From: an uncultured Amphritea sp.
GTDB taxonomy: Bacteria; Pseudomonadota; Gammaproteobacteria; Pseudomonadales; Balneatricaceae
Reading direction: 5' to 3'
Length of the DNA: 64,000 nucleotides
Assembly (NCBI RefSeq): GCF_937127095.1
Contig: NZ_CAKZLP010000041.1
Coordinates: 1-64,000, forward strand
Within the stretch, counting starts at the first letter, position 1; each line of letters opens with the position of its first letter. Both the position numbers and the translations under genes were made by a program. The notes under the pieces were generated by a model. The model made no database searches. It worked only from the letters and a program-made list of their open reading frames with translations, and was not told where the DNA came from. This document shows, one piece after another, positions 38,666 through 49,499 of this stretch.

Positions 38666-39145
38666 ATGCGCTTTCTCTTACTGCTATTTATTGTCATCCC
38701 GGTTATTGAGATAACCGTTTTGATTAACGTGGGTCAGGCGATAGGGGCCTGGTATACCGTTGGGCTGGTGCTGTTATCGGCGTTTATTGGTGTGAATATG
38801 CTGCGCTATCAGGGGCTATCGACTCTGGCCAGGGCTCAGCAACGGATGAATGAAGGCCAGATTCCCGGCAATGAGATGGTTGAGGGGATCGTGCTGGCGG
38901 TGGGTGGCGCTTTGCTGCTGACGCCCGGGTTTGTCACCGATGTGATCGGATTTCTCTGCCTTATTCCCTTTACCCGCCAACGTTTTGCCCGGTTGCTGAT
39001 GAGTCGCTTTACAATAGTGGCTATGTCGCAGCGCCAGGGCGGTGCGGAAAGTGATGATACGCTGAATCATCAGCAGCCCCCCCGCCACGGCGATCCTAAA
39101 CACAGTGGCGATATTATTGACGGTGATTTCCGCCGGGAAGATTAA
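38666..39145 (+). CDS. fxsA: FxsA family membrane protein
   Basis: A 159-residue protein of the FxsA family: four membrane-associated segments, with LLLFIVIPVIEITVLINVG and GALLLTPGFVTDVIGFLCLI, then a charged C-terminus. In E. coli FxsA overproduction relieves exclusion of phage T7 by the F plasmid; its ordinary role is unknown. Linkage to groES is common. GGAG precedes ATG 38666. Confidence 0.9.
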   Translation: MRFLLLLFIVIPVIEITVLINVGQAIGAWYTVGLVLLSAFIGVNMLRYQGLSTLARAQQRMNEGQIPGNEMVEGIVLAVGGALLLTPGFVTDVIGFLCLIPFTRQRFARLLMSRFTIVAMSQRQGGAESDDTLNHQQPPRHGDPKHSGDIIDGDFRRED

Positions 39146-39164
39146 AAAATAATTTTGTCCGGGT

Positions 39165-39193
39165 GTTGAAATGTCTTTCAGCGCCCCCACTTA
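39165..39193 (+). promoter_or_regulatory. Sigma-32 heat-shock promoter for groESL
   Basis: GTTGAAA (-35), a 13-base spacer, then CCCCACTTA (-10) matches the sigma-32 consensus CTTGAAA and CCCCATNTA with one mismatch in each element. It lies about 95 bases upstream of groES. Confidence 0.8.
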
Positions 39194-39287
39194 GTGTGTC
39201 ATCCAAGGATTTGCAGTCGCTGTCAGTGACTGCACTTTATAAAACAAAACTGACTTTTTTTGATCAACGGATCAGGAGAGAGATTCA

Positions 39288-39581
39288 ATGAAAATTCGTC
39301 CGCTTCACGACCGTGTCGTTGTTCGCCGTAAAGAAGAAGAAGCCGCTACTGCCAGTGGTATTTTGCTGCCAGGTTCTGCTGCTGAAAAGCCTAACCAGGG
39401 TGAAGTGCTTGCTGTAGGTACTGGTCGTATTACCAGCACCGGTGACGTTCTGGCTCTGGCTGTTAAGGTTGGCGACACTGTACTGTTTGGTCAGTATGCC
39501 GGTTCTAATACCATTAAAATTGATGGTGAAGAGCTACTGATCATGAATGAAAGCGATATTTACGGTGTGCTGGAGAGCTGA
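39288..39581 (+). CDS. groES: GroES co-chaperonin
   Basis: A 97-residue Cpn10: [18 protein letters not shown], mobile loop around [15 protein letters not shown], and [11 protein letters not shown]. It forms the heptameric lid of GroEL. AGGAGAG lies upstream of ATG 39288. Co-transcribed with groEL. Confidence 0.98.
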   Translation: MKIRPLHDRVVVRRKEEEAATASGILLPGSAAEKPNQGEVLAVGTGRITSTGDVLALAVKVGDTVLFGQYAGSNTIKIDGEELLIMNESDIYGVLES

Positions 39582-39612
39582 GTAAGACTCTCTGGTAAGA
39601 ATTTCTGATTGA

Positions 39613-41286
<1,674 letters not shown>

Positions 41287-41316
41287 TCATCTGCTCTTAA
41301 GCTATATGCTACCTGG

Positions 41317-41345
41317 AAAGCCCCGTGTTCTGCACGGGGCTTTTC
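41317..41345 (+). terminator. groESL terminator
   Basis: AAAGCCCCGTG pairs with CACGGGGCTTT around a five-base loop and T-rich sequence follows. About 30 bases after the groEL stop. Confidence 0.92.
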
Positions 41346-41421
41346 TTTTGGCAAAAAAACTGTCAGATGGTGTAATATCGGCAGTTCTGAACTGAAATAT
41401 TGAACTGACAGAGAAATTTAA

Positions 41422-42390
41422 ATGCGTGATCAGGATAAAGATCTGGAGCTTCCGAGCTTTGGTCCGGCAGAGCGGGAGCCGAACATCAAACTTCCCGGTG
41501 ATAAGGCGCAGCCTGAGCCACCCAAGAACGCTGCTGCCAGTCGCCCTCAGGTTGTCGCAGAGCAAACGAAACGTTCTGGTGGGAATGGGTTGAGCTATCT
41601 GATCATATTGTTATTGGCGGCAGCAGTGGCGGGGCTGGCGTACTGGAACTTTATGCAGCATCAGCAGTTGCAAGCCCTCGAAGTTGAGCGGCAGACGGTT
41701 GATGAGAAGATTGTTGAACTGCAGAAACTGTTTCTGGTGGCCGGTAACAGCGCTGCTCAGACAGGTGAAACGTTGCAAAATCAGGTGCAACGGCAGGCCT
41801 CCGCAGCCCTGCAGAAATTTGAAAAGCTGGATGCTGATGTGGGTAAGTTTGATTCAGCCATTACCCGGCTTGATGCTGAAGTCACTAAATTAAATACCGA
41901 GAATGGCAAGCTTTGGGTGGTCGCACATCAGCGTAATACACCGAGAATTGCTGAGTTGGAAAAACTGTTGAGCGATGCTTCAGCCCGGCTCGATACGCAG
42001 GCTAAGGCCCTTGAGGGGATGACCGGGGATCTGGCTAAACTGGATAAACAGTTGAAAACGGCTGAGGCGAAAGGCAGCGATAACAGCAAACAGGTGGCCG
42101 CTATTCGCCAGAGCGCCTCAGCACTGAGTACGGAATTTCAGGCGTTAACCGAATCGGTTGAGCTGCAGCAGGCAGACCAGAAAAAGAAAATGGCGTTACT
42201 GGCTGAACAGGTGATCTCGCTGAAAGGGGATCAGGGTCTGGCCGCAGGACTGGAGCGTCGGGTCAAGGTGAACGAGCAGGCGGTTAAGGCGATCGATGGC
42301 TCTCGTTTGCTGATGAATAATGAGTTGTTACAGATACGTCAGAAACTGAATAACCTGCAGTTGAAAGTAGAGCAGCTTCAGCCAAGATAA
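41422..42390 (+). CDS. Membrane-anchored coiled-coil protein, unknown function
   Basis: 322 residues: a charged N-terminal stretch (1-52), one membrane helix (about 54-74; YLIILLLAAAVAGLAYWNF) and then some 240 residues of coiled-coil in the periplasm, with Leu/Lys/Gln heptads (for example KLDADVGKFDSAITRLDAEV). No enzymatic motif. The topology resembles HemX-like or other bitopic coiled-coil proteins, but I cannot assign a family. It directly precedes the GST gene (24-base gap). Confidence 0.72.
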   Translation: MRDQDKDLELPSFGPAEREPNIKLPGDKAQPEPPKNAAASRPQVVAEQTKRSGGNGLSYLIILLLAAAVAGLAYWNFMQHQQLQALEVERQTVDEKIVELQKLFLVAGNSAAQTGETLQNQVQRQASAALQKFEKLDADVGKFDSAITRLDAEVTKLNTENGKLWVVAHQRNTPRIAELEKLLSDASARLDTQAKALEGMTGDLAKLDKQLKTAEAKGSDNSKQVAAIRQSASALSTEFQALTESVELQQADQKKKMALLAEQVISLKGDQGLAAGLERRVKVNEQAVKAIDGSRLLMNNELLQIRQKLNNLQLKVEQLQPR

Positions 42391-42414
42391 AAACGCAACC
42401 TGAAGGAACGTGCG

Positions 42415-43023
42415 ATGATAAAAGTTTATGGCGGTGTCTATTCCCGTGCCAACATGGTGATGTGTGCCCTTGAGGCACTGGGGGTGGCGTATGAAAATAT
42501 CCCGATGGCGCCGCGAAGCGAGCCAACTCAGACGTCTGAATACCGGGAGTTGAACCCAACCGGTAAGTTACCCACCTTGGTGGATGGCGATTTGGTGCTG
42601 TGGGAGAGTCAGGCGATTCTGTTTTATCTGGCGCGTAAATATGGTGATGGTCTGTTGTGGGTGGATACGCTCGAACAGGAGGCTGACCTGTATCGCTGGA
42701 GTCTGTTTATCAGTAATCAGATCGAAGTGCCTGCTCTGGATATGCTGCTGGCGGTCAAGTACGCCGAAGGTAAACCTGATCAGCAGCTGATTGATGCGCA
42801 GCGCCAGCTTCTGAATCGCTTCTTACCGGTACTTGAAACCCATCTGCAGGATAAAGACTACCTGGTAGGTGGTAAGCTGACGGTCGCTGATCTACATGGT
42901 GCGACGGTTATCTCCTGGCCTAAAGTGGCCGGTTTCGACTATTCTGACTATCCGGCGATAGACCGCTGGGTTGGTCGCATCCAGGCGTTACCGGTGCAGG
43001 AAAAAGTGCGTCAGCATGCCTGA
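42415..43023 (+). CDS. Glutathione S-transferase family protein
   Basis: A 202-residue protein: N-terminal thioredoxin-like domain (1-78; YSRANMVMCALEALGVAYE, NPTGKLPTLVDGDLVLWESQAIL with the glutathione-binding Glu-Ser) and a C-terminal helical domain with VGGKLTVADLHGATV. Bacterial GSTs conjugate glutathione to electrophiles. Substrate unknown. GAAGGAA precedes ATG 42415. Confidence 0.9.
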   Translation: MIKVYGGVYSRANMVMCALEALGVAYENIPMAPRSEPTQTSEYRELNPTGKLPTLVDGDLVLWESQAILFYLARKYGDGLLWVDTLEQEADLYRWSLFISNQIEVPALDMLLAVKYAEGKPDQQLIDAQRQLLNRFLPVLETHLQDKDYLVGGKLTVADLHGATVISWPKVAGFDYSDYPAIDRWVGRIQALPVQEKVRQHA

Positions 43024-43122
43024 GTGGAAAATTGCCGCTTTTTTATACAGGTTAGTGATTGCGATCAAACCCCCGGACGGGCAGAATAGTCAGTCTTTTT
43101 TGACGAGGTAGACAACGCTTTA

Positions 43123-43683
43123 ATGGATATTCGTGCGTTTTTTGCGCTGGCCCTGCCGGGTTCTGTGGCTCGATGGTTGGCTGATTACGCTGATACCCTG
43201 TGTCAGTATGATAAGCAGATAGAGGTCGATTGGGTTGATGCAGAATCTTATCATTTGACGCTCTGCTTTCTGGGCGATATTTCACTGGAGCAGGTTGACC
43301 AGCTGGAAGAGATCGCCCGCAATAAGTTGGCTGAAGTGCGTTCATTTCAGGTGCGGATCAATACGGCTCAATATTACCCGGTGAGTAAAAAATTCTCGGT
43401 AGTTGCGGCGATGAGCCAGGAAGATGAAGAGCTGAACAGTCTCAACCGGGCGATGATGGAGATCGCTTTGGAAGCGGGTATTGAGTTTAAAGAGGAAAAT
43501 TTTCAACCGCATATTACGCTGGGACGGCTGCCTGTCAGAAATCAGTTTGTCCCCCCCGATGAGTGGCCGACGCTGGATCTCTTCAGCCTGGCTGATTCGG
43601 TGATCCTGTTCCAGAGTAAACCAGGCGAGCGTGGCTCTATCTATACGCCGCTGTTTAACATTCCCTTGCAGGATATGGCCTGA
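43123..43683 (+). CDS. thpR: ThpR, RNA 2',3'-cyclic phosphodiesterase
   Basis: A 186-residue 2H phosphoesterase. The two His-x-Thr motifs are HLTLCFLG (about residue 46) and HITLGRL (about 129). E. coli ThpR (LigT) opens 2',3'-cyclic phosphates and can ligate tRNA halves in vitro. It is 38 bases upstream of trhP. Confidence 0.92.
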   Translation: MDIRAFFALALPGSVARWLADYADTLCQYDKQIEVDWVDAESYHLTLCFLGDISLEQVDQLEEIARNKLAEVRSFQVRINTAQYYPVSKKFSVVAAMSQEDEELNSLNRAMMEIALEAGIEFKEENFQPHITLGRLPVRNQFVPPDEWPTLDLFSLADSVILFQSKPGERGSIYTPLFNIPLQDMA

Positions 43684-43720
43684 GCCAACTGCAGAACCTA
43701 ACTTTTCAATGTTGTGAATA

Positions 43721-45103
43721 ATGTTTAAACCAGAACTTCTTTCACCAGCGGGAACGCTGCGCAATATGAAATACGCATTTGCCTATGGTGCCGATGCCGT
43801 ATACGCCGGTCAGCCACGTTATAGCCTGCGGGTGCGTAACAACGACTTTAATCTGGAAAATCTGCATGAGGGGATCAACATCGCCCATGCGCAGGGTAAA
43901 AAGCTGTATGTGGCGAGCAATATCATGCCCCACAACAGTAAACTGAAAACCTATATTGATGATCTTCGACCGGTTATTGAGATGGGGCCTGATGCGCTGA
44001 TTATGTCGGACCCCGGGCTTATCCTGATGGTTAAAGAGAACTGGCCGGATGTGCCGATCCATCTGTCGGTACAGTCCAATACGATGAACTGGGCCAGCGT
44101 TAAATTCTGGCATCAGGCGGGTATTGAACGGATTATTATGTCCCGTGAGTTGTCACTGGACGAGATTGCCGAGATCCGTGAGAAGTGTCCGGAAATTGAA
44201 CTGGAAGTGTTTGTTCATGGTTCGCTGTGTATTGCATACTCTGGCCGCTGCCTGCTATCCGGCTATATCAATCACCGTGATCCGAATCAGGGAACCTGCA
44301 CCAATTCCTGTCGCTGGAAATATGACGCCCATGAAGCGACTCAGGGCGACAATGGGGATCTGATTCCGGTACAGAACTTTGATCCGAATGAGAATTTTGA
44401 CCTGAATGAAGAGCCTGTTCAGCCCGCACTGGGCGAGGGTGAACCGACCAGCAGGATGTATCTGCTGCAGGAGGAAACCCGTCCGGGCGAATATATGCCG
44501 GCTTACGAAGATGAGCATGGCACCTATATCATGAACTCGAAAGACCTGCGGGCGATTCAGCATGTTCACCGTCTTACAGAGATGGGCATTCACTCACTGA
44601 AGATCGAAGGACGGACGAAGTCACACTACTATGTAGCGCGTACCGCTCAGGCCTATCGTAAGGCGATTGATGATGCGGTGGCGGGGCGTCCGTTTGATAT
44701 GCAACTGATGGACACGCTGGAAAATCTGGCCAACCGTGGCTATACCGAAGGGTTCTATCGCCGTCATGTACATGACGAGTACCAGAACTATGAGACCGGC
44801 AACTCCGTCGGCGTGCACCAGCAGTTTGTCGGTGAGGTGATTGGCCGCGATACGCAAAGAGGCACCCTCGATATCGAAGTGAAAAACCGTTTTATGGTAG
44901 GTGATACCCTTGAGCTGATGACACCTTCCGGCAACCGCAAGTTTAAGCTGGAGCATCTGGAAAACCTCCAGGGCGAAACCAAAGACTGTGCCCCCGGGTC
45001 AGGCCATAAAGTTCGCCTGCCGCTGGATATTGATGTTGATCTGGAATATGCCCTGCTGATGCGCGATCTGCCAAATGCTCCGGCGTTTGAAAGTGGTAAC
45101 TAA
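43721..45103 (+). CDS. trhP: TrhP (YegQ), tRNA uridine-34 hydroxylation protein, U32 family
   Basis: A 460-residue peptidase-U32 family protein: PELLSPAGTLRNMKYAFAYG, ADAVYAGQPRYSLR, the cysteine cluster HGSLCIAYSGRCLLSGY with NQGTCTNSCRW (probable Fe-S ligands) and LKIEGRTKSHYYVA. TrhP uses prephenate-derived chemistry to hydroxylate U34 to 5-hydroxyuridine, on the way to cmo5U in tRNAs. Its insertion with the PVQPALGEGEPTSRMYLL segment is normal for TrhP. Confidence 0.95.
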   Translation: MFKPELLSPAGTLRNMKYAFAYGADAVYAGQPRYSLRVRNNDFNLENLHEGINIAHAQGKKLYVASNIMPHNSKLKTYIDDLRPVIEMGPDALIMSDPGLILMVKENWPDVPIHLSVQSNTMNWASVKFWHQAGIERIIMSRELSLDEIAEIREKCPEIELEVFVHGSLCIAYSGRCLLSGYINHRDPNQGTCTNSCRWKYDAHEATQGDNGDLIPVQNFDPNENFDLNEEPVQPALGEGEPTSRMYLLQEETRPGEYMPAYEDEHGTYIMNSKDLRAIQHVHRLTEMGIHSLKIEGRTKSHYYVARTAQAYRKAIDDAVAGRPFDMQLMDTLENLANRGYTEGFYRRHVHDEYQNYETGNSVGVHQQFVGEVIGRDTQRGTLDIEVKNRFMVGDTLELMTPSGNRKFKLEHLENLQGETKDCAPGSGHKVRLPLDIDVDLEYALLMRDLPNAPAFESGN

Positions 45104-45117
45104 TTGATAATAATTGA

Positions 45118-45147
45118 GAAAAAGGTATCCTGAGATACCTTTTTTTA
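45118..45147 (+). terminator. trhP terminator
   Basis: AAAGGTATC pairs with GATACCTTT around a four-base loop, followed by TTTT. 14 bases after the stop codon. Confidence 0.92.
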
Positions 45148-45200
45148 TGTCTTTTTTATCTCGATAAAGAGTTTTTGGTAGATGAGTACAGTGGGTGCTG

Positions 45201-46028
45201 ATGCAACAGGATAAATATTCCCTTGGCCGGGCACTGCGCCCTTTCTCCTTTGCGGTGGCGCTGATCACCTGTCTGGTGGGTATTGTCAGTGCATTTGAGC
45301 TACCGGGCTTTAGTTATAGCATCGCGTTGATGATTATTGTTGCGGCAGTGCTGCTGCAGGCCGGAGTCAATCTGATTAATGATCATGCGGATCTGCAACG
45401 CCTTAAAAGCCCTGTTGTGCGGGATCGGGTGATTCGTAACTTCAGACTCGGGTTGTGCTGTTTTTTATTGGCGGCGGCGATCGGCATCTATCTGATCAGT
45501 CATGCCGGGCTGGGGCTGTTGGTGTTATTGATGGTGGGGCTGGCCGGGGCACTGGGTTACACCGTCGAGCCGGTCAACTTCAAGCGCCGGGGGCTGGCGG
45601 TGGTGCTGGTGTTCTGGTTGATGGGCGTGCTGATGGTCTGCGGTAGTTATTATATTCTGGTGGGTGAGCTGAGCTGGCCGGTCTTCTGGCGTGCGGTGCC
45701 GGTCAGTCTGATCAGCTCTTTGCTATTGCTGGCGAATGAGATACGCGATATTGATAGCGACCGGGATGCCGGGATACGCACCCTGACCGTGCGTATCGGT
45801 CTCGACAAGGCCCGCAAACTGTATCTCCTGTTACTGTTATTGGTGATGGCGGTTGCTGCGGCTCTCTGGTTTACCGGGGTTATCTCCGGGGGCTGGTGGT
45901 TGGCGAGTATGCCGCTGATCTGGTGGCTGTATAAACAGCAGCAGGGCGCTGCGGGCAGGGCATCACTACCCCCGGCCAGTGGTCGGTTTTTCATGCTGTT
46001 TGGGCTGCTGTACTGCCTGAGCCTCTGA
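45201..46028 (+). CDS. UbiA-family prenyltransferase (MenA-like)
   Basis: A 275-residue integral membrane protein with about eight helices and the two Asp-rich motifs of UbiA enzymes: NLINDHADLQR in the first half and NEIRDIDSDRDAG in the second. Both bind prenyl diphosphate through Mg2+. The second motif with TLTVRIG matches 1,4-dihydroxy-2-naphthoate octaprenyltransferase (MenA) most closely, but no other men gene is nearby and ubiquinone or heme-type substrates remain possible. ATG 45201 is chosen over GTG 45195. Confidence 0.85.
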   Translation: MQQDKYSLGRALRPFSFAVALITCLVGIVSAFELPGFSYSIALMIIVAAVLLQAGVNLINDHADLQRLKSPVVRDRVIRNFRLGLCCFLLAAAIGIYLISHAGLGLLVLLMVGLAGALGYTVEPVNFKRRGLAVVLVFWLMGVLMVCGSYYILVGELSWPVFWRAVPVSLISSLLLLANEIRDIDSDRDAGIRTLTVRIGLDKARKLYLLLLLLVMAVAAALWFTGVISGGWWLASMPLIWWLYKQQQGAAGRASLPPASGRFFMLFGLLYCLSL

Positions 46029-46240
46029 TGGGATTAAATTCACTGCGCTGTAGCGGTGCTGCACAGTGGCGCTGGTGCTGTTCTTTATACTAATGCCGGA
46101 CAACGCCTGGGGATTAAATTAGTGTATAATTCTGCAGCAACTTTACCGAACAGCTATTCATAAAGCTTTACTGAGTAACGTTAAGGGTTTCGCAGATAGC
46201 CCTCAACCGATGACAAAAGCCTGACATTGCGGAGTCAATA

Positions 46241-47746
46241 ATGAGCGTAATTCGCCAAGACGATTTGATCAGCAGCATTGCAGATTCGCTGCAGTTTATC
46301 TCCTACTACCACCCGATCGATTTTATCCAGGGTGTGCATGAAGCCTATCTGAAGGAACAGAACCCAGCGGCAAAAGACGCTATGGCTCAGATCCTGATTA
46401 ACTCCCGTATGTGTGCCGAAGGCAAGCGTCCAATCTGTCAGGATACCGGTATTGTCACGGTATTTCTGAAAGTCGGTATGAACGTCACCTGGGACGCGAA
46501 GATGAGCGTTACCGATATGGTGAACGAAGGTGTTCGCCGGGCTTACACCCATCCGGACAACGTACTGCGCGCCTCTATTCTGGCAGACCCTGCGGGTAAA
46601 CGTCAGAACACCAAAGACAATACTCCGGCGGTGATTCACTACGAAATCGTTGAAGGTGATGAAGTCGAAGTACATGTTGCTGCGAAAGGCGGCGGTTCTG
46701 AGAACAAATCGAAGATGGTGATGCTCAACCCGTCCGACAGCATTGTTGACTGGGTTGTGAAGACGGTACCCACGATGGGTGCTGGCTGGTGTCCACCGGG
46801 TATGCTGGGTATAGGTATTGGTGGTACGGCTGAAAAAGCAGCGGTGATGGCAAAAGAGTCCCTGATGGACCCGATCGATATTCATGAACTGCGTGAGCGT
46901 GGCCCACAGAACCGTGTTGAAGAGCTGCGTCTGGAAATTATGGATGCGGTTAACGCACTGGGTATCGGCGCACAGGGTTTGGGTGGTCTGACCACCGTGC
47001 TGGATGTGAAGATTATGGATTACCCGACGCACGCGGCATCACTGCCCGTGTGTATGATCCCTAATTGCGCGGCAACCCGTCACACTCATTTCAAGCTGAA
47101 TGGTAACGGTCCTGCTGTACTGACACCACCAAGCCTGGATCAGTGGCCAGAGGTGACCTTCGAAGTGGGTTCAAATACCCGTCGTGTTGATCTGGATACC
47201 GTGACACCTGAAGATGTGTTGAGCTGGGAGCCGGGTGAAACAGTCCTGCTGAGCGGTAAGGTGCTTACCGGCCGTGATGCCGCCCATAAGAAGATGGTTG
47301 AGATGCTGGATAACGGTGAAACACTGCCGGTTGATCTGAAAGGCCGCTTTATCTATTACGTTGGCCCGGTTGACCCGGTGCGTGACGAAGTTGTCGGGCC
47401 TGCCGGTCCGACCACTGCAACCCGGATGGATAAATTCACCCGTCAGGTTATCGAAAGTACCGGCCTGCTCGGTATGATCGGTAAGTCAGAACGTGGTCCT
47501 ATCGCTATCGATGCTATCCGTGATAACAAAGCGGTTTACCTGATGGCTGTCGGTGGTGCTGCGTATCTGGTATCCAAAGCAATTACTAACGCGAAGGTGC
47601 TGGCATTCCCGGAGATGGGTATGGAAGCGATCTACGAGTTTGAAGTGAAGGATATGCCGGTCACCGTTGCGGTTGATAGCAACGGCATCTCTGTGCATAA
47701 CACCGGCCCTGCCAAGTGGAAGCAGATCATCGCCGAACAGGTTTGA
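46241..47746 (+). CDS. Class I fumarate hydratase (FumA/FumB type, 4Fe-4S)
   Basis: A 501-residue iron-sulfur hydro-lyase for fumarate to malate in the TCA cycle. N-terminal alpha part contains GKRPICQDTGIVTVF, the C-terminal beta part has GRDAAHKKMVEML and DPVRDEVVGPAGPTTATRMD. The Fe-S cysteines are in ICQDTG, PPGMLGIGIGG with the preceding WCP, and MIPNCAAT. Both halves are fused in one chain as in E. coli FumA. Oxidation-sensitive. GGAG precedes ATG 46241. Confidence 0.96.
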   Translation: MSVIRQDDLISSIADSLQFISYYHPIDFIQGVHEAYLKEQNPAAKDAMAQILINSRMCAEGKRPICQDTGIVTVFLKVGMNVTWDAKMSVTDMVNEGVRRAYTHPDNVLRASILADPAGKRQNTKDNTPAVIHYEIVEGDEVEVHVAAKGGGSENKSKMVMLNPSDSIVDWVVKTVPTMGAGWCPPGMLGIGIGGTAEKAAVMAKESLMDPIDIHELRERGPQNRVEELRLEIMDAVNALGIGAQGLGGLTTVLDVKIMDYPTHAASLPVCMIPNCAATRHTHFKLNGNGPAVLTPPSLDQWPEVTFEVGSNTRRVDLDTVTPEDVLSWEPGETVLLSGKVLTGRDAAHKKMVEMLDNGETLPVDLKGRFIYYVGPVDPVRDEVVGPAGPTTATRMDKFTRQVIESTGLLGMIGKSERGPIAIDAIRDNKAVYLMAVGGAAYLVSKAITNAKVLAFPEMGMEAIYEFEVKDMPVTVAVDSNGISVHNTGPAKWKQIIAEQV

Positions 47747-47763
47747 TGATCTTGTTGTCTGCA

Positions 47764-47793
47764 TAAAAAAAACGCGGCTTGCCGCGTTTTTTT
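47764..47793 (+). terminator. Fumarase terminator
   Basis: AACGCGGC and GCCGCGTT pair around TT with A and T tracts on either side. Confidence 0.93.
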
Positions 47794-47920
47794 GCTTCTA
47801 TCTGCTGTATTGATTTAGGTCATCAGTCGATATAAAAGGGTACTCAAGTAGTAAATTCCCCAAGCCTGTCAGTCAGTATACTTTCGAGACCCGTATAAAT
47901 TACGATGAGAGTACCTGATA

Positions 47921-48301
47921 ATGAAAAAAGTAATGTTGAAGTTGCTATCGGCAGCCGCACTGGCTGGCGTGATGGCCGCGCCTGTACAGGCAGATGAAGC
48001 TGCCATGGCTGCAGCCGGTGCAGAAGTGTTTAAACGCTGCCAGGCGTGTCACTCTGTTGACAGTAGCAAAAACGCTTTTGGCCCTAGCCTGACCGGGGTG
48101 GTGGGTCGTGAAGCAGCCTCTTTGCCTCGTTTTGCCTATTCTGAAGCGCTGCAAAAGTCCGGTATCACCTGGACAGAAGATAACCTGCGTCAGTGGGTTG
48201 CAGATAACACCAAACTGGTGCCCGGCACCCGGATGCGTCACGTTGCCATTAGCGACGTCGCAGAGCAGGATTACCTGATCGCTTATCTGAAGACGTTATA
48301 A
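47921..48301 (+). CDS. Periplasmic monoheme cytochrome c
   Basis: 126 residues: signal peptide (cleavage after VQA, about residue 24), then a class I c-type cytochrome with heme site CQACHS, the ANAFGPSLTGVVGR-type loop (NAFGPSLTGVVGREA) and a distal Met in MRHV. It resembles the cytochrome c2/c550 family and likely shuttles electrons in the periplasm. No oxidase or reductase partner is adjacent. Confidence 0.93.
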   Translation: MKKVMLKLLSAAALAGVMAAPVQADEAAMAAAGAEVFKRCQACHSVDSSKNAFGPSLTGVVGREAASLPRFAYSEALQKSGITWTEDNLRQWVADNTKLVPGTRMRHVAISDVAEQDYLIAYLKTL

Positions 48302-48354
48302 TCCGTCTGAGAGTTCCAATGCGCTGGAACATAGCCGCAACTGAATCGTAACCG

Positions 48355-48382
48355 CAGCGGGATAACCGTCCCGCTGTTTTTT
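48355..48382 (+). terminator. Cytochrome c gene terminator
   Basis: CAGCGGGA pairs with TCCCGCTG around a six-base loop, followed by six T. Confidence 0.92.
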
Positions 48383-48445
48383 CACAGATTCCCCGGTTTT
48401 TAGCTTCTCAGCAGAGATTAACAGCAGAGATGATCAACCCCTTTG

Positions 48446-48775
48446 TCAGGCGCATTTAGTGGTCTGGCTAAGGCGGTTTTTAATCGCCATGTAGCGGGGC
48501 ATCGGGCCTATATCTTCATACACCGGGTCTCCCTCTTCAACACGAATCACCTTCGGGCCTTCACGGTAGGGCATCCTCTCTTCAATCTCGAGCAGGGCCG
48601 AGTGCAACAGGTCTGCAACCAGCTCCTCTTCAGACATATGAAACAGCTCTGCGAGTGCCTGTACTTTAGACTGATCCTCTTCGGTGATCGCAAAGTTGCA
48701 CTCAACCAACTTACATTTTTCCGTCGATTGCTCTTCCAGCTTTTTTAGCAGCAGAGCCATATGGTTGTTTGGCAT
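48446..48775 (-). CDS. Hypothetical protein with a possible RHH-like segment
   Basis: A 109-residue soluble protein. A central helical part (about 30-68; FAITEEDQSKVQALAELFHM, EEELVADLLHSALLEIEER) looks like the DNA-binding or dimer module of small ribbon-helix-helix-like proteins, then a Pro/Gly-rich tail (YREGPKVIRVEEGDP). Similar short proteins occur in Pseudomonas-like genomes without known function. GGGGAA precedes ATG 48775. Convergent with cytochrome c. Confidence 0.75.
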   Translation of the reverse strand: MPNNHMALLLKKLEEQSTEKCKLVECNFAITEEDQSKVQALAELFHMSEEELVADLLHSALLEIEERMPYREGPKVIRVEEGDPVYEDIGPMPRYMAIKNRLSQTTKCA

Positions 48776-48940
48776 GTTCTATTCCCCTTTTGGTACTGTC
48801 CTATTAAAGATAGTTGACAGAAATAGTTGGGTAAACGGTGAATTTAGAAAAATTAACGTTCAACCGCTGGTTAGTTTTCATTACTATACTGCCGGTTTGT
48901 GACTTTAAGCTGAATTTGTAGAAAAACAGGGTGGGGATAG

Positions 48941-49384
48941 ATGGCTGATATTTTAGTGGTAGTGGGTTCGACCTATGGTAATGCCAGTCTGATAGCGGAT
49001 GATTGTACCGACCAACTGAGCCGACTGGGCCATCGTGCAACATTACTGAATGAACCCACTTACGCGCAGGTGACCGATAATCCTGAAGTGATTCTGATCT
49101 GTACCGCGACCATCGGGCAGGGCGAAATTCCCGCGAATCTTCAACCCCTGTATGACCAGCTCAGAGATCGTAGCCCGGATTTTTCCGCCGTTCGTTTCGG
49201 TCTGATCGCTCTGGGAGACAGCTCCTATGAGTCGTTTGCCGAAGGGGGGAAGCAGATGAACGAACTGATGCATGACCTGGGCGCGAAACCCGTTGGTCAG
49301 GCACTGTTTATTGATAGTTGTGAAACGCCGGACGCGGAAGAAGCGGCCGCTGAATGGATTGATAGCTGGTCAGAAAAGCTCTGA
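48941..49384 (+). CDS. Flavodoxin domain protein (MioC-like)
   Basis: A 147-residue flavodoxin: phosphate loop VVGSTYGNASLIAD, CTATIGQGEIPANLQPLYD and LIALGDSSYESFAEGGKQMNE (FMN stacking). MioC acts as an electron carrier, for instance for biotin synthase, in E. coli. GGGGAT lies before ATG 48941. The electron partner here is not known. Confidence 0.9.
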   Translation: MADILVVVGSTYGNASLIADDCTDQLSRLGHRATLLNEPTYAQVTDNPEVILICTATIGQGEIPANLQPLYDQLRDRSPDFSAVRFGLIALGDSSYESFAEGGKQMNELMHDLGAKPVGQALFIDSCETPDAEEAAAEWIDSWSEKL

Positions 49385-49499
49385 AAGATTTCTCACAAAT
49401 ATCCATTCGAGACAGGAGATCGCGACAGCGCTAACTCTTTATTAGCCAGTTGCTGCGCTACTCTTTTGATGTGACTGTCTGATGAGCTCTTTTGTTGAG

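Noticed and set aside
46125..46130. TATAAT as the fumarase -10 element
   Set aside because: The hexamer is perfect, but no -35 or extended -10 element lies at the right distance, so I did not list it as a promoter.
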